Shown here one piece after another: positions 34,825 to 45,530 of a stretch of DNA of 64,000 bases. A model generated the notes under the pieces. That model was not told where the DNA came from, did no database searches, and worked only from the letters and a program-made list of their open reading frames with translations. The translations under genes and the position numbers were made by a program. Numbering within the stretch: the stretch's first letter is position 1; each line of letters opens with the position of its first letter. Source of the stretch: Bacteroidota bacterium (GTDB lineage: Bacteria > Bacteroidota > Bacteroidia > Flavobacteriales > Flavobacteriaceae); NCBI GenBank assembly GCA_022562895.1, contig JADFOK010000001.1, positions 1 to 64,000 on the forward strand, given 5' to 3'.

Positions 34825-36111
34825 CTATATTTTAAAGGCTTTTCGTTGGGGGTAATAAGCGAGTTTACCTAAATCCTCTTCAATTCGAAGCAATTGATTG
34901 TATTTAGCCATACGGTCACTACGAGAAAGAGATCCTGTTTTTATCTGACCACAATTTAGTGCTACAGCAAGGTCTGCAATGGTATTATCTTCTGTTTCGC
35001 CTGATCTATGTGACATCACAGTGGTATAACCCGCATTATGAGCCATGTCTACCGCAGCAATTGTTTCGGTAAGAGTTCCTATTTGATTTACTTTTATAAG
35101 TATTGAATTAGCTATACCTTCGTTAATCCCCTTAGATAATCGATCTACATTGGTCACAAATATATCATCACCAACGAGTTGAATTGTATCACCAATTTTT
35201 TCGGTTAAATATTTCCATCCTTCCCAATCGTTTTCGTCCATACCGTCTTCAATTGAAATTATAGGATAACTATTACTTAATTCGGCCAAATAATCTGCCT
35301 GTTCTTTTGAGGAACGTACTTTTCCTCTTACACCTTCAAACTTTGTATAATCGTATTTACCATTGATATAAAACTCAGAAGCAGCACAATCAAGTGCAAT
35401 CATAATTTCGACACCTAGTTTATACCCCGCATTTTTTACAGCTTTAGCAATGGTATCTAATGCATCTTCCGTTCCGCTTAAAGTTGGTGCAAAGCCTCCT
35501 TCATCACCTACCGTAATGCTCAACCCTCTATCCTGAAGTACTTTCTTAAGATTATGAAATATTTCAGTTCCCATTTTCATAGCATGAGTAAAATTTTTTG
35601 CTTCTACAGGCAATACCATAAACTCTTGAAATGCAATAGGTGCATCACTATGTGAGCCTCCATTAATAATATTCATCATTGGAACCGGAAGTGTCTTAGC
35701 TTTAACACCACCAACATAACGATATAATGGCATTCCTGATTCTTTTGCTGCAGCTTGTGCAACTGCTAGGGAAACTCCCAGAATAGCATTGGCTCCTAAT
35801 ACTGATTTGTTTGGTGTACCATCAAGATCGATCATATAAGTATCTATTTGTTTCTGTTCAAAAACAGATACCCCAAGCAAAGATTCAGCAATTTTATTAT
35901 TTACATTTTTAACAGCTTGGGTAACCCCTTTACCCATATAATCACTCCCGCCATCTCTTAATTCTACAGCTTCATGTTCTCCAGTTGAAGTTCCTGAAGG
36001 GACAGCTGCACGACCTAGAAATCCATTTTCGGTGATTACATCTACTTCAATAGTAGGATTTCCCCGTGAATCAAATATTTGACGTGCGTGAATATCTACT
36101 ATTTTGCTCAT
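34825..36111 (-). CDS. eno: Enolase
   Basis: Enolase converts 2-phosphoglycerate to phosphoenolpyruvate in glycolysis. The 428 residues carry the expected magnesium and catalytic motifs: [19 protein letters not shown] near 155, GDEGGFAP near 205, [14 protein letters not shown] near 286, [22 protein letters not shown] with the catalytic Lys near 340, and the signature [20 protein letters not shown]. Its ATG overlaps the carA stop by four bases (ATGA), so it is translated with carA downstream of the ribosomal alpha genes. No clear terminator follows in the 175-base gap to gltA. Confidence 0.97.
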   Translation of the reverse strand: MSKIVDIHARQIFDSRGNPTIEVDVITENGFLGRAAVPSGTSTGEHEAVELRDGGSDYMGKGVTQAVKNVNNKIAESLLGVSVFEQKQIDTYMIDLDGTPNKSVLGANAILGVSLAVAQAAAKESGMPLYRYVGGVKAKTLPVPMMNIINGGSHSDAPIAFQEFMVLPVEAKNFTHAMKMGTEIFHNLKKVLQDRGLSITVGDEGGFAPTLSGTEDALDTIAKAVKNAGYKLGVEIMIALDCAASEFYINGKYDYTKFEGVRGKVRSSKEQADYLAELSNSYPIISIEDGMDENDWEGWKYLTEKIGDTIQLVGDDIFVTNVDRLSKGINEGIANSILIKVNQIGTLTETIAAVDMAHNAGYTTVMSHRSGETEDNTIADLAVALNCGQIKTGSLSRSDRMAKYNQLLRIEEDLGKLAYYPQRKAFKI

Positions 36112-37229
36112 GCGGTTTGCAATTTGTGCTTTTTAATGTTTTCGATAAATTCGTCAAAAAGATAAGACGCATCGTGTGGTCCCGGACTGGCTTCTGGGTG
36201 ATATTGAACCGAAAATACCGGTTTGTTTTTAATACGTATTCCAGCAACAGTATTGTCATTTAAGTGGATGTGCGTTATTTCAATATCGGGATGTTGTTCA
36301 GTATCTTCTTTATTTATTGCAAATCCGTGGTTTTGAGAAGTAATTTCTCCTTTACCTGTAATTAAATTTAGAATTGGATGATTGATTCCTCTATGACCGT
36401 TATGCATTTTAAAGGTAGAAATACCATTTGCCAATGCTATTATTTGATGACCCAAACAAATTCCAAACAAAGGTATACCACTTTTTATTATTTGTTTTGT
36501 AGCTTTTATAGCATTTTGAAGTGGTTGTGGGTCACCGGGACCATTAGACAAAAAATATCCATCGGGATTAAATGCTTTCATTTCTTCAAAACTTGTATCA
36601 TACGGAAAGACCTTTATATAACAATCTCTTTTTGCTAGATTACGAAGTATATTTCTTTTGATTCCCATATCTAAGGCCGAAATTTTAATAGTTGAATCTG
36701 CGTTTCCGAAGTAATAGGCTTCCTTAGTGGAAACTTTTGAAGCCAACTCCAGACCATTCATATTAGGAATTCCTGCTAATTGTTTTTTAAGACTATCTAT
36801 ATTTTCAACTTCTGTTGATATTACAGCATTCATAGCTCCATTATCCCGAATGTAAGCTACTAATGCTCTTGTATCCACATCGCTTATAGTTAGCAAATTA
36901 TTTTTCGCTAAAAAAGATTCTAATGAATTTTGTGCAGCAGGACGTGAATACTGATAACTAAAATTTCTACAAACTAACCCGGCAATCTTTATGGATTCAG
37001 ATTCTATTTCATCATCGGCAACACCATAATTACCTATATGCGCATTTGTTGCAATCATTAATTGGCCATAATATGAAGGATCTGTAAAAATTTCCTGGTA
37101 GCCTGTCATTCCCGTATTAAAACACACTTCCCCAAATGCGGATCCTTTTATGTTTCCAACAGCTTTTCCATAGAAGATGGTTCCGTCTGCTAATAAAATA
37201 ATTGCCTTTTTTCTTTTTTGGTATTTCAT
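36108..37229 (-). CDS. carA: Carbamoyl-phosphate synthase small subunit
   Basis: CarA is the glutaminase subunit that feeds ammonia to CarB for arginine and pyrimidine synthesis. In its 373 residues, the N-terminal small-subunit domain is recognisable from [13 protein letters not shown] and [19 protein letters not shown]. The class I amidotransferase domain has [13 protein letters not shown], the nucleophile in [12 protein letters not shown] and the His-Glu pair in [12 protein letters not shown]. carB is not in the window. carA and eno overlap by four bases. A 198-base gap with a terminator separates carA from rplQ. Confidence 0.96.
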   Translation of the reverse strand: MKYQKRKKAIILLADGTIFYGKAVGNIKGSAFGEVCFNTGMTGYQEIFTDPSYYGQLMIATNAHIGNYGVADDEIESESIKIAGLVCRNFSYQYSRPAAQNSLESFLAKNNLLTISDVDTRALVAYIRDNGAMNAVISTEVENIDSLKKQLAGIPNMNGLELASKVSTKEAYYFGNADSTIKISALDMGIKRNILRNLAKRDCYIKVFPYDTSFEEMKAFNPDGYFLSNGPGDPQPLQNAIKATKQIIKSGIPLFGICLGHQIIALANGISTFKMHNGHRGINHPILNLITGKGEITSQNHGFAINKEDTEQHPDIEITHIHLNDNTVAGIRIKNKPVFSVQYHPEASPGPHDASYLFDEFIENIKKHKLQTA

Positions 37230-37372
37230 ATTTAATAATGTTATGCGAAATTACTTTAAAAGATAGAGTTTATATACATTCATGTTTATAATTTTTAAAC
37301 AAAAGATAAACTGTTACATTCTTTAGTTCATTCAAAATAATTATAATTAATACGGAATATATCTATATAAAA

Positions 37373-37403
37373 AAAGGGATAAACTTAAATCGCCTATCCC
37401 TTT
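37373..37403 (-). terminator. Terminator at the end of the ribosomal protein cluster (after rplQ)
   Basis: Arms AAAGGGATA and TATCCCTTT (9 bases each) surround a 13-base loop and are followed on the minus strand by a long T run. It lies 24 bases after the rplQ stop and separates it from carA-eno. Confidence 0.88.
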
Positions 37404-37427
37404 ATCCTTTTGTAAATATAAAATCAT

Positions 37428-37904
37428 TTACTCTTCTTCTTTTGTTTCTTTAGATTTAGTGACAGGTATTACTGCTTTTGTTATTCCTCCACGACGACTT
37501 CGACGGGTAGATTTCTTTTTAGCAGTTTTTCCTGCATTATACAACTCATTATAATCTACAAGTTCGATCATTGCCATTTCTGCATTATCACCCAAACGAT
37601 TCCCCAATTTAATGATGCGGGTATAACCCCCTGGTCGATCGCCTACTTTAACAGCAACCTCTCTAAATAATTCGGTTACTGCCTCTTTTTGGCGTAATCT
37701 ACTAAACACAATCCGGCGATTATGCATAGTATCTTCCTTAGATTTAGTTACCAATGGTTCTACAAATTGTTTCAAAGCCTTAGCTTTTGCAACTGTGGTG
37801 TTTATTCTTTTATGTTCAATCAAGGAACAAGCCATATTTGCCAACATAGACCTTCTATGAGCTGTTTTCCTTCCTAAATGACTTACTTTTTTTCCGTGTC
37901 TCAT
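37428..37904 (-). CDS. rplQ: 50S ribosomal protein L17
   Basis: L17 of 158 residues. The family core, [20 protein letters not shown], opens the protein, and [23 protein letters not shown] follows near residue 95. After about 120 residues there is a lysine- and arginine-rich tail with an acidic end (KSKETKEEE), an extension common in Bacteroidota. It is the last gene of the alpha group, 46 bases after rpoA, and is followed by a strong terminator. Confidence 0.97.
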   Translation of the reverse strand: MRHGKKVSHLGRKTAHRRSMLANMACSLIEHKRINTTVAKAKALKQFVEPLVTKSKEDTMHNRRIVFSRLRQKEAVTELFREVAVKVGDRPGGYTRIIKLGNRLGDNAEMAMIELVDYNELYNAGKTAKKKSTRRSRRGGITKAVIPVTKSKETKEEE

Positions 37905-37950
37905 TTTCCTAATCTTTTAGACTATTTAATCAATATAGTAAATTGATTAA

Positions 37951-38943
37951 CTATTCTTTATCAAGTTTATATTTTGAAAGATCCATTCCGAAATTTAACC
38001 CCTTAACATCAACTAATTCTTCAAGTTCAGTAAGAGATTTTTTTCCGAAGTTTCTAAATTTCATTAAATCATTTTTGTTGTATGAAACCAAATCACCTAA
38101 TGTATCAACTTCGGCAGCTTTTAAACAGTTTAGCGCACGAACCGAAAGATCCATGTCTATCAATTTAGTTTTGAGTAACTGTCTCATGTGTAATGATTCT
38201 TCATCATAAGTTTCAGTTTGTGCTATCTCATCTGCTTCAAGGGTAATGCGCTCATCACTAAACAACATAAAGTGATATATTAGTGTTTTTGCGGCCTCGG
38301 TTAAAGCATCTTTTGGGTTTATTGAACCGTCTGTGATGATTTCGAAAGTCAATTTTTCATAATCGGTTTTTTGCTCTACACGAAAATTTTCAACGCTATA
38401 CTTAACATTTTTAATAGGGGTGTAGATAGCATCTGTAAAAATTGTTCCCAAAGGAGAACCTGCTTTTTTATTCTCTTCTGCTGGAACATATCCCCTACCC
38501 TTTTCGATTGTAATTTCGAAATTAAGATTAACTTTAGATTCCATATTACAAATAATCAGGTCCGGATTTAATATTTGAAAACCGGAAATAAATTTTTGAA
38601 AATCTCCTGCTGTTAATTTGTCTGCTCCTGAAATAGAAATAGTAACTGTTTCATTATCTATTTCATCTATTTGACGTTTAAAACATACTTGTTTTAAATT
38701 CAATATTATTTCTGTAACATCTTCTACAACTCCTTTAATCGTAGAAAATTCATGATCAACTCCTTCAATACGAACTGAAGTAATTGCAAAACCTTCTAGA
38801 GATGAAAGTAGAACTCTTCTTAATGCGTTACCAACTGTTAATCCATAACCGGGTTCCAAAGGGCGAAATTCGAATTTTCCCTTGAAATCGGATGAATCGA
38901 TCATGATAACTTTATTGGGTTTTTGAAAATTAAATACTGCCAT
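37951..38943 (-). CDS. rpoA: RNA polymerase alpha subunit
   Basis: RpoA, 330 residues, is the assembly platform of RNA polymerase. The N-terminal domain (to about 230) has [20 protein letters not shown] at about 33-52 for dimerisation. The C-terminal domain (about 255-325) contains [20 protein letters not shown] sequence (here [20 protein letters not shown]) and [14 protein letters not shown], which contact activators and promoter DNA. It is placed between rpsD and rplQ as in most bacteria. Confidence 0.98.
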   Translation of the reverse strand: MAVFNFQKPNKVIMIDSSDFKGKFEFRPLEPGYGLTVGNALRRVLLSSLEGFAITSVRIEGVDHEFSTIKGVVEDVTEIILNLKQVCFKRQIDEIDNETVTISISGADKLTAGDFQKFISGFQILNPDLIICNMESKVNLNFEITIEKGRGYVPAEENKKAGSPLGTIFTDAIYTPIKNVKYSVENFRVEQKTDYEKLTFEIITDGSINPKDALTEAAKTLIYHFMLFSDERITLEADEIAQTETYDEESLHMRQLLKTKLIDMDLSVRALNCLKAAEVDTLGDLVSYNKNDLMKFRNFGKKSLTELEELVDVKGLNFGMDLSKYKLDKE

Positions 38944-38963
38944 AGTGTGACTGGGTGTTTTAA

Positions 38964-39569
38964 TTATTTAGAATATAATTCAACAATAAACTGCTCATTT
39001 ATTTTTTCAGGGATTTGTATACGCTGTGGTATAGAAACATAAGTTCCTTGTTTTACATCGTTATCCCAAGTAATCCATTCGTAAACATGACTTGTGTTTG
39101 CCAATGAATTTTCAATTGCTTCCAAAGATTTGGATTTTTCTCTTACACCCACCTTATCACCAGCTTTTAACTGGTAAGATGGAATGTTAACTTTTTCACC
39201 ATTTACGATGATATGTCTGTGTGACACCAATTGTCTTGCAGCGCTACGAGTTGGAGCAATTCCCATACGATACACCACATTATCTAAACGTGACTCACAT
39301 AATTGCAACAATACCTCACCAGTAATACCATGAGATGCAGTTGCTTTTTTAAACATATTTCTGAATTGGCGCTCTAAAATACCATAGGTATATTTAGCTT
39401 TTTGTTTTTCGGCTAATTGAATAGCGTATTCAGATTTTTTTCCTCTTCTTCGATTGTTTCCGTGTTGCCCCGGAGGGTAATTCTTTTTTTCAAAAGATTT
39501 ATCTTCTCCGAAAATAGCTTCCCCAAATTTTCGAGCAATTTTTGTTTTTGGACCGGTATATCTTGCCAT
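38964..39569 (-). CDS. rpsD: 30S ribosomal protein S4
   Basis: S4, 201 residues, is a primary 16S rRNA binder and nucleates assembly of the small subunit body. It starts [20 protein letters not shown]. The S4 RNA-binding domain is at about 93-155 ([40 protein letters not shown]). In other bacteria S4 represses its own operon through a leader structure. Here the 130-base gap just upstream holds two hairpins. Confidence 0.98.
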   Translation of the reverse strand: MARYTGPKTKIARKFGEAIFGEDKSFEKKNYPPGQHGNNRRRGKKSEYAIQLAEKQKAKYTYGILERQFRNMFKKATASHGITGEVLLQLCESRLDNVVYRMGIAPTRSAARQLVSHRHIIVNGEKVNIPSYQLKAGDKVGVREKSKSLEAIENSLANTSHVYEWITWDNDVKQGTYVSIPQRIQIPEKINEQFIVELYSK

Positions 39570-39699
39570 TTTTAAATTTTTAATTTTGAAGGGAATGCCA
39601 AATTAAGGTCTTATCCTTTGGCTTTCGTAATCCTTCTATTTATACTTAATTTTTTATATTTAAAAGAATCTGACCCCGAGTACATGGGGACAGAATAAA
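39570..39699 (-). promoter_or_regulatory. Hairpin-bearing leader between rpsK and rpsD
   Basis: This 130-base gap contains two hairpins on the minus strand. One is at 39694-39669, directly after the rpsK stop: TCTG-T-CCCC pairs with GGGG-T-CAGA around an 8-base loop. The other, at 39622-39597, has arms GCCAAA and TTTGGC with an inner GG/CC pairing. Neighbouring gene gaps in the cluster are mostly under 25 bases, so this one stands out. An S4-binding autoregulatory site is plausible, because S4 regulates its own genes elsewhere. Confidence 0.4.
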
Positions 39700-40083
39700 T
39701 TAAACTCTTCTTCTTTTAGGTGGCCTGCAACCATTGTGAGGCATTGGAGTAACATCGATAATTTCTGTCACTTCAATTCCTGCATTATGAATAGAACGAA
39801 TTGCAGATTCTCTTCCGTTTCCAGGACCCTTTACATATACTTTTACTTTACGTAATCCTGCACCAACTGCTACAGCAGTTGCATCTTCTGCAGCTAATTG
39901 TGCTGCGTAAGGGGTGTTTTTCTTAGAACCTCTAAATCCCAATTTACCGGCTGAAGACCAAGAAATTACATCACCATTTTTATTTGTCATTGTTATAATT
40001 ATATTATTAAAGGAAGCCTTTATGTGGGCCTGACCCACTGCTTCAACAATAACCTTGCGTTTTTTTGTACTAGACCTTGCCAT
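39700..40083 (-). CDS. rpsK: 30S ribosomal protein S11
   Basis: S11 of 127 residues, part of the platform near the E site. The family core is visible as [20 protein letters not shown] near residue 16 and [20 protein letters not shown] near 85, with the end [13 protein letters not shown]. It follows rpsM by 11 bases. The gap behind it to rpsD is unusually long and structured. Confidence 0.98.
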   Translation of the reverse strand: MARSSTKKRKVIVEAVGQAHIKASFNNIIITMTNKNGDVISWSSAGKLGFRGSKKNTPYAAQLAAEDATAVAVGAGLRKVKVYVKGPGNGRESAIRSIHNAGIEVTEIIDVTPMPHNGCRPPKRRRV

Positions 40084-40094
40084 ATTTCTAGGTT

Positions 40095-40469
40095 TTATTT
40101 AGTTGCTTGTTTTTTGTTTGCAACTGTTTTACGTTTTCCTTTTCTTGTTCTTGAGTTATTCTTAGTACGTTGACCTCTTAATGGAAGTCCTATTCTATGA
40201 CGAATACCTCTATAACAACCTATATCCATTAAGCGCTTAATACTTAATTGAACTTCGCTACGTAATTCACCTTCAATTTTGAAAAACCCAACAGCTTCAC
40301 GAATTTTACCAATCTCGTCATCGTTCCATTCGTTTACTTTTTTATCTTCGCTTATTCCGGCTTTTTCCAATATATCTTCTGCACGGCTTTTACCAATACC
40401 AAAAATATATGTTAATGCGATTACACCTCTTTTTTGTTTAGGAATATCTATACCTGCAATTCTTGCCAT
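40095..40469 (-). CDS. rpsM: 30S ribosomal protein S13
   Basis: S13 of 124 residues, at the subunit interface and the P site. It starts [20 protein letters not shown], with the helix-two-turn-helix [19 protein letters not shown]. The conserved tail [20 protein letters not shown] ends in a basic extension. It lies three bases after rpmJ. Confidence 0.98.
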   Translation of the reverse strand: MARIAGIDIPKQKRGVIALTYIFGIGKSRAEDILEKAGISEDKKVNEWNDDEIGKIREAVGFFKIEGELRSEVQLSIKRLMDIGCYRGIRHRIGLPLRGQRTKNNSRTRKGKRKTVANKKQATK

Positions 40470-40472
40470 AAC

Positions 40473-40589
40473 TTATCCTTGTCTTTGTTTGAACCTAGGG
40501 TTCTTTTTATTTATAACATACAATGTACCTTTCCTGCGAACAATCTTACAGTCGGCACTTCTTTTCTTAATAGATGCTCTTACTTTCAT
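40473..40589 (-). CDS. rpmJ: 50S ribosomal protein L36 (zinc-free form)
   Basis: A 38-residue gene between infA and rpsM. The translation starts [20 protein letters not shown] and ends NPRFKQRQG, clearly L36. The zinc-ribbon form has Cys at 11, 14 and 27 and His at 33. Here these are Ser11, Cys14, Asn27 and Phe33, so it is a zinc-independent (C-minus) version. It is the standard position in the spc group. Confidence 0.95.
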   Translation of the reverse strand: MKVRASIKKRSADCKIVRRKGTLYVINKKNPRFKQRQG

Positions 40590-40592
40590 AAC

Positions 40593-40808
40593 TTAATATC
40601 TATATGTGATACGAGCCTTTGTTAAATCGTAAGGACTCATTTCCAATTTTACTTTATCTCCGGGTAATAATTTTATATAGTGCATCCGCATTTTACCTGA
40701 GATATGTGCTGTAACAATATGTGTGTTTTCCAATTCCACACGAAACATAGCATTTGATAATGCTTCTTTAATTGTTCCGTCTTGCTCTATTGAGGGTTGT
40801 TTTGCCAT
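40593..40808 (-). CDS. infA: Translation initiation factor IF-1
   Basis: IF-1 of 71 residues, a single OB-fold protein that blocks the A site during initiation. Recognisable segments are [40 protein letters not shown] and [14 protein letters not shown]. Its ATG overlaps the secY stop by one base (TAATG at 40810-40806 on the minus strand), so translation is probably coupled. Confidence 0.97.
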   Translation of the reverse strand: MAKQPSIEQDGTIKEALSNAMFRVELENTHIVTAHISGKMRMHYIKLLPGDKVKLEMSPYDLTKARITYRY

Positions 40809-42151
40809 TATGCTACTTGTTTTCTGTTTTTACCTGATTTCATTAAACCATCATAGTGACGATTCAATAAATATGAATTTACTTGTTGCATTGTATCTAT
40901 AGCCACACCTACCATAATTAGTAGTGAGGTTCCTCCGTAGAATAATGCCCATCCTTGTTGAATTCCTATTAATTTCACAGCAAATGCGGGAAATATTGCA
41001 ATAAAAGCTAAGAACAGAGACCCTGGAAAGGTTATTTGTGACATAATTCTATCTAATAAATCTGCGGTATCCGTTCCGGGTTTAATACCTGGAATAAATC
41101 CACCACTTCGTTTCAAATCATCTGCCATCTTATTGGTAGGTACAGTAATCGCTGTATAGAAATACGTAAATACAATAATTAATGCCGAAAAAACTATATT
41201 ATACCAAAGCCCAAAAATATCACTAAAATTGGCCTGAATAGACTGAGCAAATTCACTGTCTGATAGACTCGCTACCGCAGAAGGAACAAACATTATTGCC
41301 TGTGCAAAAATGATAGGCATAACTCCTGAAGCATTTAGTTTTAAAGGAATAAATTGTCTTGCACCAAATAAATTCTTTTCATATCCACCACTAGCCGTCC
41401 TTCTTGCATATTGTACTGGTATTTTACGAACTGCCATGACAAGCATTATACTTGCCATTATAATAACAAACCATATAACTAATTCAATAAGAATCATAAT
41501 CAAACCACCGTTAGACTCTATTACTCTTGAAGCAAATTCCTGAGCAAAAGACTGTGGCAATCTTGCAATGATCCCTACCATAATTAATATAGAGATACCG
41601 TTTCCAATCCCTTTATCTGAAATTTTTTCTCCTAACCACATTGCAAATATAGTCCCTGTTACTAATATAATGGTCGATGAAATATAAAACATTGGTGTTT
41701 GCCCTAAAATAAATGCTTCGGCAGGAACCCCCATTGCAGGTAGTCCAGCAAGGTAACTAGGTGCCTGTACTAAACAAATACCAATGGTTAACCATCTGGT
41801 AATTTGATTTATTTTCTTTCTACCACTTTCTCCTTCTTTTTGTAATTTCTGAAGATAGGGAACCGCAATTTGCATCAATTGTACTACAATAGAAGCAGAG
41901 ATATAAGGCATAATTCCCAATGCAAAAACAGATGCATTAGCAAAGGCTCCTCCCGTAAATGCGTTAAGTAATCCACCTATACCACCGTCATCAAAATTAC
42001 CAGCGAATGAAGCCAATTGATCTGCATCAATACCAGGTAGCACAACTTGTGCTCCAAAACGATACACTAACAAAAGCCCAAGAGTAAGTAAGATACGGTT
42101 ACGTAGCTCCTCTATGTTCCAAACATTCTTTAAGGTTTCAAAAAATTTCAT
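40808..42151 (-). CDS. secY: Protein translocase subunit SecY
   Basis: SecY, 447 residues, is the ten-helix channel of the Sec translocon. Segments include [20 protein letters not shown] near residue 20, the plug region after it, [15 protein letters not shown] near 79 and the basic loop [17 protein letters not shown]. The C-terminal part includes [20 protein letters not shown]. It lies between rplO and infA, as expected. SecDF, its partner, is encoded at 5768-8767. Confidence 0.98.
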   Translation of the reverse strand: MKFFETLKNVWNIEELRNRILLTLGLLLVYRFGAQVVLPGIDADQLASFAGNFDDGGIGGLLNAFTGGAFANASVFALGIMPYISASIVVQLMQIAVPYLQKLQKEGESGRKKINQITRWLTIGICLVQAPSYLAGLPAMGVPAEAFILGQTPMFYISSTIILVTGTIFAMWLGEKISDKGIGNGISILIMVGIIARLPQSFAQEFASRVIESNGGLIMILIELVIWFVIIMASIMLVMAVRKIPVQYARRTASGGYEKNLFGARQFIPLKLNASGVMPIIFAQAIMFVPSAVASLSDSEFAQSIQANFSDIFGLWYNIVFSALIIVFTYFYTAITVPTNKMADDLKRSGGFIPGIKPGTDTADLLDRIMSQITFPGSLFLAFIAIFPAFAVKLIGIQQGWALFYGGTSLLIMVGVAIDTMQQVNSYLLNRHYDGLMKSGKNRKQVA

Positions 42152-42166
42152 CCTTCGATTAAAAAA

Positions 42167-42619
42167 TTATAATGTTATTACTTCCCCTCCTGCAGCTTCA
42201 ATAGCTTTTTTTGCCGAGGCAGTAAACTTATGTGCTGTTACTTTTAATTTTGCTTTTAATTCTCCTCTTCCTAAAATCTTTACCATTTCATTTTTACGGG
42301 CAAGACGCAGACTCACTAATAAGTCAAAATCTATGTTGCCTTTTATTTTTTTATCATCAACTAATTGTTGAAGTCGGTCTAGATTTACACCTTGATATTC
42401 CTTTCGGTTTATATTTTTAAAACCAAATTTTGGAACCCGGCGTTGTAATGGCATTTGTCCCCCTTCAAATCCTAATTTTTTGGAATATCCCGAACGAGAC
42501 TTAGCACCTTTATGTCCACGTGTGGCAGTACCACCTTTACCAGAACCTTGTCCGCGACCAATACGCTTTCCTTTATTTTTTACCGATCCTTCTGCCGGTT
42601 TTAAGTTGCTTAAATCCAT
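42167..42619 (-). CDS. rplO: 50S ribosomal protein L15
   Basis: L15 of 150 residues. The glycine- and lysine-rich N-terminus, KRIGRGQGSGKGGTATRGHK, is diagnostic, followed by GYSKKLGFEGGQMPLQRRVP. The globular C-terminus contains LKVTAHKFTASAKKAIEAAG. Placed directly before secY with 15 bases between. Confidence 0.98.
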   Translation of the reverse strand: MDLSNLKPAEGSVKNKGKRIGRGQGSGKGGTATRGHKGAKSRSGYSKKLGFEGGQMPLQRRVPKFGFKNINRKEYQGVNLDRLQQLVDDKKIKGNIDFDLLVSLRLARKNEMVKILGRGELKAKLKVTAHKFTASAKKAIEAAGGEVITL

Positions 42620-42630
42620 TTCGTTTATTC

Positions 42631-42810
42631 TTAAATAGTTTCCACAGAAACTAAGTGTTTAACTTTATTTATCATACCAAGAATATTAGGTGTGTCTTCA
42701 TGTTCCACTACCTGACCCATCTTTCGAAGGCCCAAAGCTTTTAGGGTTCTCTTTTGGTTTTTTGGACGGTTTATTTCACTTCGAACCTTTGTTATTCTAA
42801 TTTTTGACAT
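42631..42810 (-). CDS. rpmD: 50S ribosomal protein L30
   Basis: A 59-residue gene between rpsE and rplO. The minus-strand translation starts MSKIRITKVRSEINRPKNQK, has TLKALGLRKMGQVVEHEDTP and ends HLVSVETI. This is a typical bacterial L30, a short ferredoxin-like fold protein. The spacing is 12 bases to rpsE and 11 to rplO. Confidence 0.95.
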   Translation of the reverse strand: MSKIRITKVRSEINRPKNQKRTLKALGLRKMGQVVEHEDTPNILGMINKVKHLVSVETI

Positions 42811-42822
42811 CTTTTTTCCAGT

Positions 42823-43347
42823 TTATCCTTTAAACAATTTTTCAAGAGAAATCCCTCTCTGATTTGCAATAGTTTTTGCACTTCTTAATTTTAATAAAGC
42901 ATCAAAAGTAGCTTTTACCACATTGTGTGGATTAGACGACCCTTGTGATTTAGACAAAACATCGTGGATTCCAACTGCTTCCAATACTGCCCGTACGGCA
43001 CCCCCTGCGATAACTCCAGTACCTGGCGCTGCAGGCAATAAGATAACTCTTGCACCCCCGTATTTTCCTTTTTGTTCATGAGGTAATGTCACTTTATTTA
43101 ATGGAATACGAACCAGGTTTTTCTTAGCGTCGTCAATTGCCTTTGCAATAGCACTTGCAACATCTTTTGATTTTCCAAGGCCTTGTCCTACAATACCATT
43201 TTCATCACCAACTACAACAATAGCCGAAAATCCAAAGGTTCTACCTCCTTTAGTTACTTTAGTTACACGTTGTACCCCTACTAAACGGTCTTTTAACTCT
43301 AGACCACCAGGTTTAATTAATTCTACATTTTTATAATCTTGATACAT
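42823..43347 (-). CDS. rpsE: 30S ribosomal protein S5
   Basis: S5 of 174 residues, involved in decoding fidelity and the mRNA entry path. The double-stranded RNA-binding-like domain includes [20 protein letters not shown] and [20 protein letters not shown]. The second domain holds [20 protein letters not shown] and ends in [18 protein letters not shown]. It lies five bases after rplR. Confidence 0.98.
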   Translation of the reverse strand: MYQDYKNVELIKPGGLELKDRLVGVQRVTKVTKGGRTFGFSAIVVVGDENGIVGQGLGKSKDVASAIAKAIDDAKKNLVRIPLNKVTLPHEQKGKYGGARVILLPAAPGTGVIAGGAVRAVLEAVGIHDVLSKSQGSSNPHNVVKATFDALLKLRSAKTIANQRGISLEKLFKG

Positions 43348-43352
43348 ATTTC

Positions 43353-43709
43353 TTAGAATTTAAGCCCTCCTTCACGAGCCCCTTCAGCTAATGATTTTAC
43401 TCTTCCGTGATAAAGATAACCGCCTCTATCGAAAGTAATATTTTCTACTCCTGTCTTAAGAGCCTTTTTGGCGATAGCCTTACCTACTAAATTTGCTGCT
43501 TCAGTTCTATTTATTTTTGAAGTGTCTATATCTTTATCTCTTGAAGAAGCAGCTGTAATGGTTTTTCCATTTACATCGTCAATAAGTTGTGCATAGATTT
43601 CTTTGTTACTTCTAAAAACTGCCAAACGAGGAAGTTGTTTAGTTCCTGAAACAGTTTTTCTGATTCTGAAACGAATGCGATCTCTTCTTTCGGTTTTTGT
43701 TAATGCCAT
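43353..43709 (-). CDS. rplR: 50S ribosomal protein L18
   Basis: L18 of 118 residues, a 5S rRNA binder. The basic N-terminus [20 protein letters not shown] precedes [20 protein letters not shown], and the end [20 protein letters not shown] is characteristic. Spacing of 11 bases to rplF. Confidence 0.98.
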   Translation of the reverse strand: MALTKTERRDRIRFRIRKTVSGTKQLPRLAVFRSNKEIYAQLIDDVNGKTITAASSRDKDIDTSKINRTEAANLVGKAIAKKALKTGVENITFDRGGYLYHGRVKSLAEGAREGGLKF

Positions 43710-43720
43710 AACTTTAATTA

Positions 43721-44263
43721 TTATGCAGTTTTACCTGCTTTTCTTCTAATTTGTTCTCCTACAAACTTAATCCCCTTTCCTTTGTAAGGTTCAGGCTTAC
43801 GGAAACTGCGAATTTTTGCTGCAACTTGTCCTATTAATTGTTTATCGTGAGATGTCAATTTTATTATAGGATTTTTTCCCTTTTCAGAGATAGTTTCAAT
43901 TTTTACCTCTGGGGCAATGTTTAATACTATGTTATGTGAAAAACCAACTGCTAATTCCAATTTTTGACCTTGATTTTTAGCACGGTATCCAACACCAACT
44001 AACTCAAGTTCTTTGGTCCATCCATCGGTTACACCTTTGATCATATTATTTATTAATGCTCTGTATAAACCATGTTTTGCTTTATGTTCTTTCATTTCTG
44101 AATGTCGTTCTACAATAACATTCCCATCATCTACCTTTACTGTAACCCCTGAATAATCTTGTGTTAAATCTCCCAATTTTCCTTTTACGGTAATTACATT
44201 TTCTTTAATATCGACTGTAACACCTTCTGGGATTGCTACCGGGCTTTTACCTATTCTTGACAT
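43721..44263 (-). CDS. rplF: 50S ribosomal protein L6
   Basis: L6 of 180 residues, with two tandem domains of the same fold. It begins MSRIGKSPVAIPEGVTVDI, and the C-terminal signature is RKPEPYKGKGIKFVGEQIRR. It lies near the sarcin-ricin loop in the ribosome. The gap to rpsH is 15 bases. Confidence 0.98.
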   Translation of the reverse strand: MSRIGKSPVAIPEGVTVDIKENVITVKGKLGDLTQDYSGVTVKVDDGNVIVERHSEMKEHKAKHGLYRALINNMIKGVTDGWTKELELVGVGYRAKNQGQKLELAVGFSHNIVLNIAPEVKIETISEKGKNPIIKLTSHDKQLIGQVAAKIRSFRKPEPYKGKGIKFVGEQIRRKAGKTA

Positions 44264-44278
44264 TTCTAGTCTTTAATT

Positions 44279-44680
44279 TTAGTATACGTAACACAACACT
44301 TCACCACCCACATTTTGAGCTTGGGCTTGTTTACCGGTCATTACTCCATGAGAAGTAGAAACGATAGCAATACCCAATCCATTTAATATACGAGGCAGAT
44401 CTGAAGAACTTGTGTATTTACGTAAACCTGGTTTACTAATTCTTTCTATCTTTTTGATCACTGGATCTTTCGTTAACTTGTCATATTTTAAAGCAATTTT
44501 AATAAATCCTTGAGGACCATTATCATCTTCAAATTTGTAACTTAAAATATATCCTTGATCAAATAAGATCTTTGTGATTTCTTTTTTAACTTTTGAAGCA
44601 GGAATTTCTACCACCCGATGGCCAGCTTTCACTGCATTTCGAACTCTGGTTAAAAAATCTGATATTGGATCTATATTCAT
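44279..44680 (-). CDS. rpsH: 30S ribosomal protein S8
   Basis: S8 of 133 residues, a central-domain 16S rRNA binder and, in other bacteria, a repressor of the spc operon. It begins MNIDPISDFLTRVRNAVKAG and ends with the conserved IVSTSHGVMTGKQAQAQNVG and GEVLCYVY. No separate leader for S8 regulation is evident upstream of rplE here. Confidence 0.98.
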   Translation of the reverse strand: MNIDPISDFLTRVRNAVKAGHRVVEIPASKVKKEITKILFDQGYILSYKFEDDNGPQGFIKIALKYDKLTKDPVIKKIERISKPGLRKYTSSSDLPRILNGLGIAIVSTSHGVMTGKQAQAQNVGGEVLCYVY

Positions 44681-44703
44681 TTTTATTTTCTTTTAAAATA
44701 GTA

Positions 44704-44973
44704 TTACCAACTTGCTTTTCTAACTCCAGGAATTAATCCTTTGTTAGCCATTTCACGAAACATTACACGTGAAATTCCAAATGTTCTCATATACCCTTTT
44801 GGCCTTCCGGTTAATTTACAACGGTTATGCAAACGTACCGGAGAAGCATTTCTTGGTAGTTTTTGTAATCCAACCCAATCACCTGCTTCCTTTAATGCTT
44901 TACGTTTTTCGGCATATTTAGCGACCATTTTTTGTCTCTTAACCTCTCGGGCTTTCATTGATTCTTTAGCCAT
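44704..44973 (-). CDS. rpsN: 30S ribosomal protein S14 (zinc-free form)
   Basis: S14 of 89 residues. The long form without the CxxC zinc-ribbon pairs: the region corresponding to the ribbon reads [20 protein letters not shown] with only one Cys. The end is [19 protein letters not shown]. It lies three bases after rplE. Confidence 0.97.
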   Translation of the reverse strand: MAKESMKAREVKRQKMVAKYAEKRKALKEAGDWVGLQKLPRNASPVRLHNRCKLTGRPKGYMRTFGISRVMFREMANKGLIPGVRKASW

Positions 44974-44976
44974 CTC

Positions 44977-45528
44977 TTAGTTCTTTTGAAAAGGTAATCC
45001 TAATTCTGTTAATAATGATTTTGCTTCCTTATCGGTTGAAGCAGAAGTTACAAACGTAATGTTCATACCATCGATTCTCTTAACTTTATCAATATCGATT
45101 TCAGGAAAGATAAGTTGTTCGGTAACACCCAAAGAATAATTACCTCTACCATCAAAACCTGTTGCTTTAATACCGTTAAAATCTCTTACACGAGGCAGAG
45201 CACTTGTAATAAGTCTATCTAAAAATTCGTACATACGCTCACCACGTAAGGTTACTTTAGTACCAATTGGCATTCCTTTACGAAGTTTAAAGTTTGCAAC
45301 GTCTTTCTTAGAAAGAATTGTAACAGCTTTTTGCCCTGTTATATTTGTAAGCTCATCTACAGCGTACTCTATCAATTTTTTGTCGGCCACTGCAACACCA
45401 ACTCCACGAGACACAATAATGCGCTCTAGTTTTGGAACTTGCATTACATTGTTATAACCAAACTCTTCTTTAAGAGTATTTATAACTCTGCTTTTGTATT
45501 CTTCTTTAAGCCTTGGTGAATATCCCAT
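44977..45528 (-). CDS. rplE: 50S ribosomal protein L5
   Basis: L5 of 183 residues, which binds 5S rRNA and contacts the P-site tRNA. Recognised from [60 protein letters not shown] and [20 protein letters not shown]. Two bases separate it from rplX. Confidence 0.98.
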   Translation of the reverse strand: MGYSPRLKEEYKSRVINTLKEEFGYNNVMQVPKLERIIVSRGVGVAVADKKLIEYAVDELTNITGQKAVTILSKKDVANFKLRKGMPIGTKVTLRGERMYEFLDRLITSALPRVRDFNGIKATGFDGRGNYSLGVTEQLIFPEIDIDKVKRIDGMNITFVTSASTDKEAKSLLTELGLPFQKN

Positions 45529-45530
45529 AA

